A stretch of 52,720 bases of DNA, taken from positions 1-52,720 of the forward strand of contig DEPQ01000054.1 in assembly GCA_002358855.1 (NCBI GenBank), read 5' to 3'. Position numbers and translations under genes: made by a program. This DNA is from Bacteroidales bacterium UBA3388 (lineage in GTDB: Bacteria > Bacteroidota > Bacteroidia > Bacteroidales > P3). The notes below the pieces were generated by a model. That model worked only from the letters and a program-made list of their open reading frames with translations. It was not told the DNA's origin and did no database searches. This document shows, one piece after another, positions 1-8,482 of the stretch (positions are counted from its first letter, which is position 1; each line of letters starts with the position of its first letter).

Positions 1-22
1 CATCAATCCCTGGTGGCACCAC

Positions 23-67
23 AAAGAAAAAAGGTTTCTAAAATTCATTTAGAAACCTTTTTTCTTT
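23..67. terminator. Bidirectional intrinsic terminator
   Basis: A perfect 18-bp inverted repeat (23-40 and 50-67) with a 9-nt loop has A-rich and T-rich outer ends, so it can terminate from either side. It sits 14 nt past the stop of the minus-strand S41 protease. It probably also ends whatever plus-strand gene enters from the left edge. Confidence 0.85.
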
Positions 68-81
68 ATGCTATGTTTTGA

Positions 82-1716
82 TTATTTTGTGTTTTCAGAT
101 TTAATAGTTTCAATCGCTTTTTGTAATTCTTCATCACTTTCTTTTGTACACATATAGAAATATTTTACTCCGTATAGATTGCGGGCAATAAGTGCTTTTA
201 GTGTGAGGGCAATGTATGTTTCGCTTTTTTTGTTCATTTCTTGCATTTTAGTGTCTTCTTCTTTTGCTTTTTCAATTATTTCTTTTACGAGTTTGTCTTT
301 GCTACTTAGGTCTTTTGCGTAATCTTCGTAACTATTAAATACTTGTGTGGAGTCTTCTATTTCTTGTTTTAGGTAATTCATTACTATTTGATTCACCCAT
401 TGTTTTTTTACTTGTGTTTTTTCAACGCCTTCTTGTTTTGCGTATTTTTCAAATTCTTGTAATAATCCAAGCTTTTCGTATTCTTTTTCAAAGGTTGCAA
501 AGTCTGGTGCTTTTTTTAGGAAATCGTCTCTGTGTTTTTCTACCCAATTAAGTGTGAAAGTGTTGAATAATCCTTTGGAACGTAGATTTATTAAATAGTC
601 GCTTGCTCGTGAAGTGTCTGCTTCAACTTTTATATCAGGGATTATTCCCCAATCTCCTGTGGTATCGGAATTTTTTTCGTATGTTTCGTATGGTTTTTGA
701 ATACATCGTCCTTTTGGTGTGTAGTATCTTGAAGTCGTAAGGCGTATTTGACTTTTGTCTTCAAGTGTGAAAGGACGTTGAACTAATCCTTTGCCGAAGG
801 TTTGACGTCCTATGATTGTTCCTCTTTTCCAATCTTGTACTGCTCCACTTACTATTTCGCTTGCACTTGCAGTGTATTCATCTACAAGAATTATGAGTTT
901 TCCTTCTTCAAATACACCTTTTTTTTGTGCGTTATAGTCTTGGCGAGGGGAATGTAAGCCTTGTGTGTAAACGATTGTTTTGTTGCCTGAGAGAAAATGG
1001 TCTCCAATTTCAAAGGCAATGTTTAAATATCCTCCACCGTTTCCTCTTAAATCAAATATGAGGTCTTTCATTCCTTGTTGTTTGAGGTCTTTAACTGCTT
1101 CAACAAATTCATCAGTAGAGGTTTGTGCAAAACGGTTTAATCTTATATATCCTATGGAGTCTTCAAGCATAAACCAAGTGTCTATGGAATGGATAGGTAT
1201 TTTATCTCTTGTGATATTGAAAACTATCGGTTCTTTTCGTGTTGCTCGTTTAACGCTTACTTTTACTTTTGTTCCTTTTTCGCCTCTTAGGTTTTTGAAT
1301 ACCCAATCGTTTTTTATAGTATCGCCTGTTGAAGGCTTGTCATCTACTTTTATTATTATATCTCCTGCAAGCATTCCTACTTTTTCGGCAGGTCCTCCGC
1401 TTATTACTTCTACTACGTGAATGCTGTCATTTAGTAATTGAAAACTAACTCCTATTCCATCAAAATTGCCTTCTAATGGTTCGTTCATTTTTTTTACTTC
1501 ATCTTTTGTTATGAAAACTGAGTGAGGATCGAGTTCTTTTAACATTGCTTCAATTCCTTTTTCGCTTATTCTTTCGATATTGGCAGTGTCGGTGTAGAAA
1601 TAATTGATTAAAGCAAGGGTTTGGTTTGTCTTTGCAGTTGCATAACGAAGTGTATCGTTTTGTGAAAAGGCAAAACAACTGCATAATAAGAACGTAATTA
1701 AGGTGATTTTTTTCAT
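82..1716 (-). CDS. S41 family C-terminal processing peptidase
   Basis: This is a secreted serine protease of the tail-specific/C-terminal processing (CtpA/Prc) family, 544 aa, and probably acts in the periplasm. Residues 1-18 form a signal peptide. A PDZ domain spans about 85-170, and the S41 catalytic core follows at about 180-345. The nucleophile lies in the TASASE motif (282-287), and the general-base lysine is in the GKG at 308-310. The long C-terminal part (about 370-544) is charged, helical-looking and typical of Bacteroidota members, which are longer than CtpA. The gene is divergent from lepB with 68 bp between starts, and ends at a strong bidirectional terminator. The family and catalytic residues are clear; the substrate is unknown. 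Confidence 0.93.
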   Translation of the reverse strand: MKKITLITFLLCSCFAFSQNDTLRYATAKTNQTLALINYFYTDTANIERISEKGIEAMLKELDPHSVFITKDEVKKMNEPLEGNFDGIGVSFQLLNDSIHVVEVISGGPAEKVGMLAGDIIIKVDDKPSTGDTIKNDWVFKNLRGEKGTKVKVSVKRATRKEPIVFNITRDKIPIHSIDTWFMLEDSIGYIRLNRFAQTSTDEFVEAVKDLKQQGMKDLIFDLRGNGGGYLNIAFEIGDHFLSGNKTIVYTQGLHSPRQDYNAQKKGVFEEGKLIILVDEYTASASEIVSGAVQDWKRGTIIGRQTFGKGLVQRPFTLEDKSQIRLTTSRYYTPKGRCIQKPYETYEKNSDTTGDWGIIPDIKVEADTSRASDYLINLRSKGLFNTFTLNWVEKHRDDFLKKAPDFATFEKEYEKLGLLQEFEKYAKQEGVEKTQVKKQWVNQIVMNYLKQEIEDSTQVFNSYEDYAKDLSSKDKLVKEIIEKAKEEDTKMQEMNKKSETYIALTLKALIARNLYGVKYFYMCTKESDEELQKAIETIKSENTK

Positions 1717-1784
1717 AGTTTTTACAATATTTATTTTATCTCTAACGTTAAAATTAAAGTTTTATTTTAAAAAATATATTATTT

Positions 1785-3473
1785 ATGGATATTTATTTGA
1801 TATTGATATTATTAGGTTTTGCATTAAGTATTGCAGGTCTTTGGAGAGTGTTTGAAAAAGCAGGTTATAAAGGCTATTTTACTCTTATTCCTATATGGAA
1901 TCTTTGGATTTGGATAAAGATTATTGATAAACCGAAGTATTGGTTGTTGTATGTTCTTATACCTTTCCTTAATGTTTTTATTGTGATGCTTATGATTGTT
2001 GAAACATGTAAGTGTTTTAAAAAGAATGGTTTTTGGTATCAGTTGTGTTCTATCATTGTTCCTTTTGTGATATTGCCAATACTTGGTTTTTCTAAGAAAG
2101 AAATATATACACACCCTAAGGATTTGCCTGTTATTAAGATTTCTCAATTAAGAGATTGGATTGATTCTATTGTTTTTGCAATAGTAGCGGCAAGCGTAAT
2201 TAGAACTTACTTCTTTGAAAGTTATATGATACCTTCTTCTTCAATGGAGAAAAGTTTGTTGGTAGGAGATTGTTTGTTTGTTTCAAAACTTGCATACGGT
2301 CCGCGAGTTCCTAATACTCCTCTTGCTTTACCTCTTATGCATCATACTATTCCAGGATTGAATACAAAGAGTTATCTTGATTGGATTGAACTTGATTATC
2401 ATCGTTTACCTGGTTTTGGAAAGGTTAAACGTGGTGATGCAGTTGTCTTTAATTATCCTGATGGTGATACGGTTTCGACTTTTTATCAATCAAATGAAAG
2501 TTATTATTCACTTATTAGAAGATATGGAAGAGATAGGGTGTGGAATAGTAAGGAAGAGTTTGGAGAGATAATATCTCGTCCTATTGATAAAAAAGAAAAC
2601 TTTATTAAGACTTGTATAGGTCTGCCTGGTGAAACACTTTCAATAGAGAACGCAGTTGTACATATCAATGGAAAACCAATAGAAAATCCAGAAGATTATC
2701 AATTAACACATAGAATAATTACTAAGGATAATTCTCCGTTAAACGAAAGAGAATTATTGGAGTTAGGTATTAGCAAAGAAGATATGGCAATGATGTATTA
2801 TTTCTATTATCTTTCGCTTACAGAACAACAAATAGAAACTCTTGCAACTAATCCTTTCGTAGAGGTAGAACCTTTGAATGAAGATGTGATGCTTTCAGGA
2901 CAGCAGACAAGATATTCTTGCAAGCTATTTATTCACCCTGATATTTATGACAAACAAAACTTTCTTTTACAAGCAGGTGTAGATACTATTGAAATAAATA
3001 ATTTAAGAAACTATGCAACGCTTCCTCTTTCAAAAGAAATTATTGAAGAGTTGAAGAAAAATCAAAATGTAGAAAAAATCTTGCCTGTCATTACACGAAA
3101 AGGTTTTAATGATCCAAATATGTTTCCTTATACTAATTTAGGTTGGAATAATGATAATTATGGGCCTGTGTTGATTCCAAAGAAAGGTATGAAAATAAAA
3201 CTAACGCACGAGAATTTTGCAATGTATGAAAGGGTAATCAAAGTTTTTGAAAAACAAGAAGCGAAAATAGGAGACGAATACACCTTTAAGATGGATTATT
3301 ACTTTATGATGGGGGATAATCGTCACAATTCTGCGGATTCAAGATATTGGGGATTTGTCCCTGAGGATCATATCGTAGGAAAAGCATCGGTAGTATGGAT
3401 GTCGTTTAATAAAGATATGTCCTCTTTATTCAAGAAAGTACGTTGGAACAGAATATTTAAAGGAGTGAATTAA
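1785..3473 (+). CDS. lepB: Signal peptidase I with N-terminal membrane extension
   Basis: This membrane-bound type I signal peptidase cleaves signal peptides of exported proteins. It is 562 aa, long for the family. The first ~110 residues are an extra domain with about three hydrophobic segments (2-20, 52-72, 85-101). They are followed by the usual membrane anchor near 127-143. The catalytic serine is S153 in the PSSSM motif, and the catalytic lysine is K275 in [11 protein letters not shown]. Box E ([12 protein letters not shown]) is at 509-520. About 200 residues are inserted between the K275 box and box E; Bacteroidota enzymes often carry an insert here. The stop codon lies inside a terminator hairpin shared with the convergent Smr gene. 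Confidence 0.93.
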   Translation: MDIYLILILLGFALSIAGLWRVFEKAGYKGYFTLIPIWNLWIWIKIIDKPKYWLLYVLIPFLNVFIVMLMIVETCKCFKKNGFWYQLCSIIVPFVILPILGFSKKEIYTHPKDLPVIKISQLRDWIDSIVFAIVAASVIRTYFFESYMIPSSSMEKSLLVGDCLFVSKLAYGPRVPNTPLALPLMHHTIPGLNTKSYLDWIELDYHRLPGFGKVKRGDAVVFNYPDGDTVSTFYQSNESYYSLIRRYGRDRVWNSKEEFGEIISRPIDKKENFIKTCIGLPGETLSIENAVVHINGKPIENPEDYQLTHRIITKDNSPLNERELLELGISKEDMAMMYYFYYLSLTEQQIETLATNPFVEVEPLNEDVMLSGQQTRYSCKLFIHPDIYDKQNFLLQAGVDTIEINNLRNYATLPLSKEIIEELKKNQNVEKILPVITRKGFNDPNMFPYTNLGWNNDNYGPVLIPKKGMKIKLTHENFAMYERVIKVFEKQEAKIGDEYTFKMDYYFMMGDNRHNSADSRYWGFVPEDHIVGKASVVWMSFNKDMSSLFKKVRWNRIFKGVN

Positions 3474-3490
3474 TCACTCCTTTAATTTTT
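3459..3490. terminator. Bidirectional terminator between lepB and the Smr gene
   Basis: Arms 3459-3468 and 3474-3483 form a perfect 10-bp stem with a 5-nt loop that contains the lepB stop codon. T-rich sequence follows on the plus strand. It serves the convergent lepB and Smr-domain genes. Confidence 0.8.
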
Positions 3491-4591
3491 TTATTCTCTT
3501 TTACCTATATAGACTTCTGTTGCACCTACTCCATATTTTGCCATTGAGGCATCAAAGTAGTGAATGTTTTGATATTTGTTTAATTCCTTGATTAGTTCTG
3601 ATTTTAATATGCCTTGTCCTACTCCGTGTATGAAAATGATTTTACTTATTCCTTGAATGATTGCTTCATTTAGACATTTGCGAGCATATTCTAATTGAAT
3701 TTTTAGCATTTGGTCATTTTCTAACAAATAATAATCCTCAACTAATTCGCCTATGTGAAGATCTATTTCAGCAGTGTTAGCATTTACTAAGTGTTTGTCA
3801 AGAAAAGTATTCGTGTATGCTCGCTTTGCTACATTTACAACAAGGTTTTCTTCTTTTGTTATTTTGTCTTCTTCTTTTACTATGCTTGTTTGCACAAATG
3901 GAGAGATTGTTATCATTTTGCAAACTTCATACATAAGGGCTTTTTCTGAGAAAAATCCTGTTTCAACATAGCAACCCTCTTTGAAAAATTTGCTTCCTCT
4001 TAGTTTTAATTCGCAATTGCAAGGCATTAACACTTTTGTGTCTTTGTCGTTGTGGAAAAGAATTTGAATTGCTCCTTTTTCCCATTTGCTGATTTGTTCG
4101 CGAGATATGGTTTCAAGGTGAATTTTCTCCATTTTCTCCAATGTGCCAAAGTCTTCTGATACAAATCCGTCTTCTTTTAATAGAAGGATTGAGTAAATTA
4201 TGCGATTTTGAGAATTGTTTATAAGATATACGTCTATGTCTCCTGATATAAACCATTTTTGATCCTCAGGTACAAAACAAAGATAAAGACCTTCTTCTTG
4301 CTTTCTTCCAATGGCGTTTAGATATAATGGACTTATTCTGCTGTCATCGGAGTATGAAGGAGCGTATGTTTGTTCCTCTTGTTTGATGGATTGATTTTCT
4401 TCTTGTTTTGTGCAGAAGAATTTGCCGGCATCGTCTTCGCAGTAGTCTAATACCAAATCAGAAACCATTGTTGGTATTTCAAATCCATCAACTTCTACAT
4501 TCGCTACGTTTGTTGCAGAGAATCCTTTTATTATTCCGCCTCCTTCTGAACTCAAAAATTTTACTTTGTCGCCTATTTTAAATTTTGCCAT
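3491..4591 (-). CDS. DUF2027 and Smr domain protein
   Basis: This 366-aa cytoplasmic protein has an N-terminal SH3-like/DUF2027 region (about 1-60 and 95-230) and a C-terminal Smr domain (about 275-363). The Smr domain shows the EIDLHI entry motif (275-280) and the IHGVGQG loop (321-327). Smr domains, as in MutS2, act on branched DNA or as RNA endonucleases; the role of this Bacteroidota architecture is not established. It starts 2 nt after the mpl stop codon with an AAAGGA-like ribosome site overlapping the end of mpl, so the two genes are very probably co-transcribed. No MutS ATPase part is present, so this is not MutS2. Confidence 0.85.
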   Translation of the reverse strand: MAKFKIGDKVKFLSSEGGGIIKGFSATNVANVEVDGFEIPTMVSDLVLDYCEDDAGKFFCTKQEENQSIKQEEQTYAPSYSDDSRISPLYLNAIGRKQEEGLYLCFVPEDQKWFISGDIDVYLINNSQNRIIYSILLLKEDGFVSEDFGTLEKMEKIHLETISREQISKWEKGAIQILFHNDKDTKVLMPCNCELKLRGSKFFKEGCYVETGFFSEKALMYEVCKMITISPFVQTSIVKEEDKITKEENLVVNVAKRAYTNTFLDKHLVNANTAEIDLHIGELVEDYYLLENDQMLKIQLEYARKCLNEAIIQGISKIIFIHGVGQGILKSELIKELNKYQNIHYFDASMAKYGVGATEVYIGKRE

Positions 4592-4593
4592 TA

Positions 4594-5922
4594 TTATTCC
4601 TTTATTATTTTGTTTGCTAATGCCTTTAAGTCCAATCCGTCAAAGGTGCTTGAAGACATCATTAAAATGTTTTCGTTGTTTTTACTATTATTTATTACAA
4701 ATGCTTCAATATCTTCTTTTGTTGTTAAAACTCGCAATCCTTCTTTTTGAAAGCAAGAATAAATTAAATCTTTGTCAAGGTTTGGAAGACGTTTGAGTTC
4801 AAGAGCATGAGAATTGAAATAGATTGCTGTCTCATCTGCCAAGTCCATTGTGTGAGCATATTGTACAAGAAATTCTTTTGTTAGAGAAGAAAAAGTATGT
4901 AGTTCCATAACAGCAGTGAGTTTTCTATCAGGAAATTGTGATTTCATCGCCTCAACAGTCGCTTTTAATTTTGAAGGAGAGTGTGCAAAGTCGGTATAAA
5001 ACGCTTGTTTATTATTTTTTTTCACTAATTCCAATCGCTTAGACGCTCCTTTAAAAGATTGAATCGCAGAAAGAAAATCTTCTCTTTTAACTCCTATTTG
5101 TTCAAGTGCTGTCATTGCAGCATTAAGATTGATTAAATTATGCTTGCCAAATATTTGCAAAGGATATTTCTCTACTATTTCTTGTGGTAATTCTCTATAA
5201 GGAAATGTTTTTATATCTTTCCTTACTCCTTTTGCTATTTTGCAAATGTTTTCATCATCTTGGAAATATACTAAACTACCATTTTCTGCTATTTTATCTG
5301 CAAAGATTTTGAATTGTTCAACATACATATCAAAGGTAGGAAAGACGTTTATGTGATCCCAGGCGATTCCGTTTATTATTGCAATATTTGGCTTATATAG
5401 ATGAAACTTTGGTCTGCGGTCAAGAGTTGAAGAAAGATACTCATCTCCTTCTAATACCATATATTTAGCATCACTCATTTTTACCATCACATCAAATCCT
5501 TCAAGTTTTGCTCCAACCATATAGTCGGTTTCTATTCCAAGTTTTTGCATTACGTGAAGAATCATCGCTGTTATAGTTGTTTTTCCATGCGAACCGCCAA
5601 CAACTATTCTTGTTTTATCTTTACTTGCTTCGTAAAGATATTCAGGGTAAGAGAAAATTTTTACTCCAATCTCTTTTGCTTTTAAAAGTTCGGGGTTATC
5701 TTCTTTTGCATGCATTCCAAGAATAACAGCATCTAAATCACTACTTATTTTTTCGGGATACCAACCTATGTTTTCTGGCAATAAACCATAGGAATCTAAA
5801 CGAGATTTAGCAGGTTCAAAAATTTCATCGTCAGAACCACTCACTTGATATCCTTTTTGTTTTAGGGCAATTGCTAAATTATGCATAGCACTACCTCCAA
5901 TAGCAATAAAATGTATCTTCAT
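4594..5922 (-). CDS. mpl: UDP-MurNAc:L-Ala-gamma-D-Glu-mDAP ligase (cell-wall recycling)
   Basis: Mpl ligates recycled murein tripeptide to UDP-N-acetylmuramic acid, returning peptidoglycan fragments to wall synthesis in the cytoplasm. The 442-aa length fits Mpl. The Mur-ligase N-domain begins MKIHFIAIGGSAMHNLA, and the ATP-binding loop GGSHGKTT is at 109-116. MurC is the close relative. The N-terminal pattern and the pairing with a recycling-type context rather than a dcw cluster favour Mpl. A TACCTTTG promoter element lies about 20 nt upstream on the minus strand, divergent from the promoter of the T9SS cargo gene. The downstream Smr gene is in the same operon. Confidence 0.88.
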   Translation of the reverse strand: MKIHFIAIGGSAMHNLAIALKQKGYQVSGSDDEIFEPAKSRLDSYGLLPENIGWYPEKISSDLDAVILGMHAKEDNPELLKAKEIGVKIFSYPEYLYEASKDKTRIVVGGSHGKTTITAMILHVMQKLGIETDYMVGAKLEGFDVMVKMSDAKYMVLEGDEYLSSTLDRRPKFHLYKPNIAIINGIAWDHINVFPTFDMYVEQFKIFADKIAENGSLVYFQDDENICKIAKGVRKDIKTFPYRELPQEIVEKYPLQIFGKHNLINLNAAMTALEQIGVKREDFLSAIQSFKGASKRLELVKKNNKQAFYTDFAHSPSKLKATVEAMKSQFPDRKLTAVMELHTFSSLTKEFLVQYAHTMDLADETAIYFNSHALELKRLPNLDKDLIYSCFQKEGLRVLTTKEDIEAFVINNSKNNENILMMSSSTFDGLDLKALANKIIKE

Positions 5923-5941
5923 TTTTTTTAAGATTTTGGTG

Positions 5942-5949
5942 CAAAGGTA
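5942..5949 (-). promoter_or_regulatory. Putative -7 element of mpl promoter
   Basis: On the minus strand this reads TACCTTTG, matching the Bacteroidota -7 consensus TAnnTTTG, 20 nt before the mpl start. A possible -33 CAAA complement is at 5972-5975, with slightly long spacing. Confidence 0.55.
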
Positions 5950-5990
5950 AGATAATTAAAGAAAAAATGAACAAAAAACACTCAATAATG

Positions 5991-6021
5991 TTTGTAGATA
6001 ATACAAATGTTTGTATATTTG
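5991..6021 (+). promoter_or_regulatory. Bacteroidota-type promoter of the 6074 cargo gene
   Basis: TTTG at 5991-5994 and TATATTTG at 6014-6021 are 19 nt apart, an exact fit to the -33/-7 consensus TTTG-N19-21-TAnnTTTG. The leader would be about 45 nt. Confidence 0.75.
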
Positions 6022-6073
6022 CACCTGATTAAAAATGAAAAATAATTAATTACTTACAAAAAACAATTAAAAA

Positions 6074-8353
6074 ATGAAAAGAACATTATTAGCGTTAGCA
6101 TTGATGTTAGCAACTACTGGCTTGTTTGCACAAGTTGGTATGCAAAAGCTTGACACGCAAATGCAAAAGAAAACTGTTCGTCAAATAGAAAGACAAACAG
6201 TTAAGATGAAAAAGAATGTGAACAGAACAGCAAAAGATGGAGAAGCTCAACCTTTGTGTGATTTCTCTAATGCTACTGACTACACATTCGGAACAAATGC
6301 AGCACACACTGTTGCAGGTTGGGGTTGGAATCTTCAAGCAGATACAAATAGTTTCTTCGGAATAGCAGGAGACTACCTTAACTATTGGTTGTTAGGTGTA
6401 ACTTCTGAAAATCCTGCTGGTGATGGTTGGTGGATATTCAATACAGAACGTTATGGTTATGAAAATCCAACTTGGGATAACGGTTTTGCTTATCTTGACC
6501 TTTTAACTATTTGGCAACAAGGTTTGCAAACAGGAGTAATGGATGCTTACGTTCAATTTAATCAACCAATCGATGCTACTGAATTAAATGGTATTGACGT
6601 TAATTTCAATAGTGCAATTCAAAGATTTAACTCAGAACGTTATTTCATCGAATGGTCAAATACTCCAGATTTCACAACTTACGATTCATTAGAATTCTTT
6701 GTAAGAGGTTTGGAAATTAACTCAAACGAAGCAGCAATTGGAGCAAAAAGATTAACTTTACCTAAAAACACTCCTAATGCAAATACAGTTGGAGGTTTAG
6801 TTTATTTGAGATTCCGTTATACATCTCCTGCAAACGAAGCTGGAGAAGATGGACAACCTCACTCTTATTTCTGGTTCTTAGATGACGTTACATATCAAGA
6901 CATACCTGAACACAGAGTTGACGTTGTTAAAACTCAATACTACTTAGGAGGATATCACAACCTACCTGCTGTAATTACTCCTGATACATTGATTTATGCA
7001 GTTGACGTTGAAAATACAGGTGGAACAGACTACAATGACGCTGTTTTAAATAACACTATTTATTCAATCCAATTTGCAGAAACAGAAGACGGTGAAGATA
7101 CTTACACACAAGTTGATGTAAACTTATCTGCAGGAGATACATTACGAAATACTACACAAACAATTGTAGAAAGCGAAGATGGTGCTGACGTAGTTTATGC
7201 AGCAAGAAGAAATGTTACATTAATGGCAGGTTCTACACACTTGCCTTCAGGAACTGTTGGAACATACGCAGTTGCTTCTACAATAACAGCAACAGGAATT
7301 GATACACCAATAGCATTAGATGATACAGTTTATTTCAATGTTGTTGATGCTTCAGCAGACTTAGATGGTTCTTATCGTTGGTCAAGAGACCGCAACGTTC
7401 TTATCGAAAGTTGGGGTAACTTCAAATATGGATTTATGAGAAGCGGTGCTAACATATACTTAACAGATGAAGCTGCTTGGAATAGAACTGGATATGAAGT
7501 TTGTATTCCTTTCACAGCAGATTACTCAGACAGAGACTTATATATCAATGGAGTTGAAGTAGTTCCAGCATTAGACTCTTGTAATGCAGGTGCTCAATTC
7601 ATCGGTAAATTAAGAAAAATCAACTGGGAAGCAGAAACATTAGATGAATTAGTTGTTGAAGTTATGGACGCTTGGGATGTTCCTGTTGAATCAGAAGTTT
7701 ACACTTTACAACAATCAGATCTTAACAACGGATTATGCACAGATCCTGATTTCTTAGACGTTATCACTCCTGATCAATTCCGTTCAATCTATCTTCCTTT
7801 CAAAAATAGCGTTGAATTAGTTGCTGGTGAAACTTACTATGCTTGCTATAGAATGGTTTCTAACGGTAGATTTATGATTGCTGCTGATGACCCTCGTATT
7901 GGAACATTTGGACCTGGTACAAACTACCATCAATCAGTAATGTTGGTATTCACTCCTGGTTTACCTGCATCAGCAACCTATGCTTGGGGTGGTAAATTCT
8001 ATTTCCCTGAATATTGCGATGGAAAAACTCCACTTATCCACATGATTATAGGAGATGCTTCTACTCGTTCATTATCAGAAGAAATAGCAGTTGCTTCTTC
8101 ATTGAACGCTTATCCTAACCCTGCTACTGACAATGCAACAATATCTTATTCTTTGAATAAATCAGGTAATGTAAGCATCGTTATCACAGACTTAATGGGT
8201 AGAGTAGTTATGAATATGGAAGAAGGAAACCAAAATGCAGGTGTTAACTACACAGTTAATGTAAACACTGCTAACTTGGCAAACGGAACATATTTCTATA
8301 CTTTGAACGTTAATGGTGAAAAACAAACTAAGAAATTTGTTGTTAGTAAGTAA
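6074..8353 (+). CDS. T9SS type A sorting domain protein, secreted
   Basis: This is a large secreted or surface protein (759 aa) of unknown function. Residues 1-19 are a signal peptide. The last ~80 residues, starting near LNAYPNPATDNA and ending KKFVVSK, form a typical T9SS type A C-terminal sorting domain. The middle has beta-rich, aromatic stretches that look like a jelly-roll or choice-of-anchor domain (about 50-280), then a region recalling cleaved-adhesin or CARDB-like beta sandwiches. No catalytic motif is visible. It has its own consensus promoter and its own terminator, so it is monocistronic. Codon choice is less AT-biased than neighbours (many GTT, GCT and ACA codons), which may point to high expression. 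Confidence 0.85.
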   Translation: MKRTLLALALMLATTGLFAQVGMQKLDTQMQKKTVRQIERQTVKMKKNVNRTAKDGEAQPLCDFSNATDYTFGTNAAHTVAGWGWNLQADTNSFFGIAGDYLNYWLLGVTSENPAGDGWWIFNTERYGYENPTWDNGFAYLDLLTIWQQGLQTGVMDAYVQFNQPIDATELNGIDVNFNSAIQRFNSERYFIEWSNTPDFTTYDSLEFFVRGLEINSNEAAIGAKRLTLPKNTPNANTVGGLVYLRFRYTSPANEAGEDGQPHSYFWFLDDVTYQDIPEHRVDVVKTQYYLGGYHNLPAVITPDTLIYAVDVENTGGTDYNDAVLNNTIYSIQFAETEDGEDTYTQVDVNLSAGDTLRNTTQTIVESEDGADVVYAARRNVTLMAGSTHLPSGTVGTYAVASTITATGIDTPIALDDTVYFNVVDASADLDGSYRWSRDRNVLIESWGNFKYGFMRSGANIYLTDEAAWNRTGYEVCIPFTADYSDRDLYINGVEVVPALDSCNAGAQFIGKLRKINWEAETLDELVVEVMDAWDVPVESEVYTLQQSDLNNGLCTDPDFLDVITPDQFRSIYLPFKNSVELVAGETYYACYRMVSNGRFMIAADDPRIGTFGPGTNYHQSVMLVFTPGLPASATYAWGGKFYFPEYCDGKTPLIHMIIGDASTRSLSEEIAVASSLNAYPNPATDNATISYSLNKSGNVSIVITDLMGRVVMNMEEGNQNAGVNYTVNVNTANLANGTYFYTLNVNGEKQTKKFVVSK

Positions 8354-8372
8354 TAACAAAAGATAACATTTC

Positions 8373-8409
8373 AAGGAGCAATTCTTTAAAAGGATTGCTC
8401 CTTTTTTTT
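8373..8409 (+). terminator. Intrinsic terminator
   Basis: A perfect 10-bp stem (8373-8382 and 8394-8403) is followed by a T run, 20 nt after the stop of the 6074 cargo gene. Confidence 0.88.
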
Positions 8410-8418
8410 GCTTTCAAT

Positions 8419-8449
8419 TTTGTGGAAATTTAATTTTGTTGTATTTTTG
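8419..8449 (+). promoter_or_regulatory. Bacteroidota-type promoter of the M6 protease pair
   Basis: TTTG at 8419-8422 and TATTTTTG at 8442-8449 have 19-nt spacing, about 33 nt before the first M6 protease gene. Confidence 0.72.
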
Positions 8450-8482
8450 CCCCCTTAAATTAAAATTTAATACAATAAAATA

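Noticed and set aside
1..23. Possible 3' end of a tRNA (ends GGCACCA) entering from the left edge
   Set aside because: The acceptor-like end is present, but no alignment gives a normal T-loop with conserved A58 and C61, and only about 20 nt are visible.
345..551. Plus-strand reading frames inside the S41 protease gene (also 980-1420)
   Set aside because: They are antisense shadows with Phe/Leu-rich or Ser-rich low-complexity translation and no start context.
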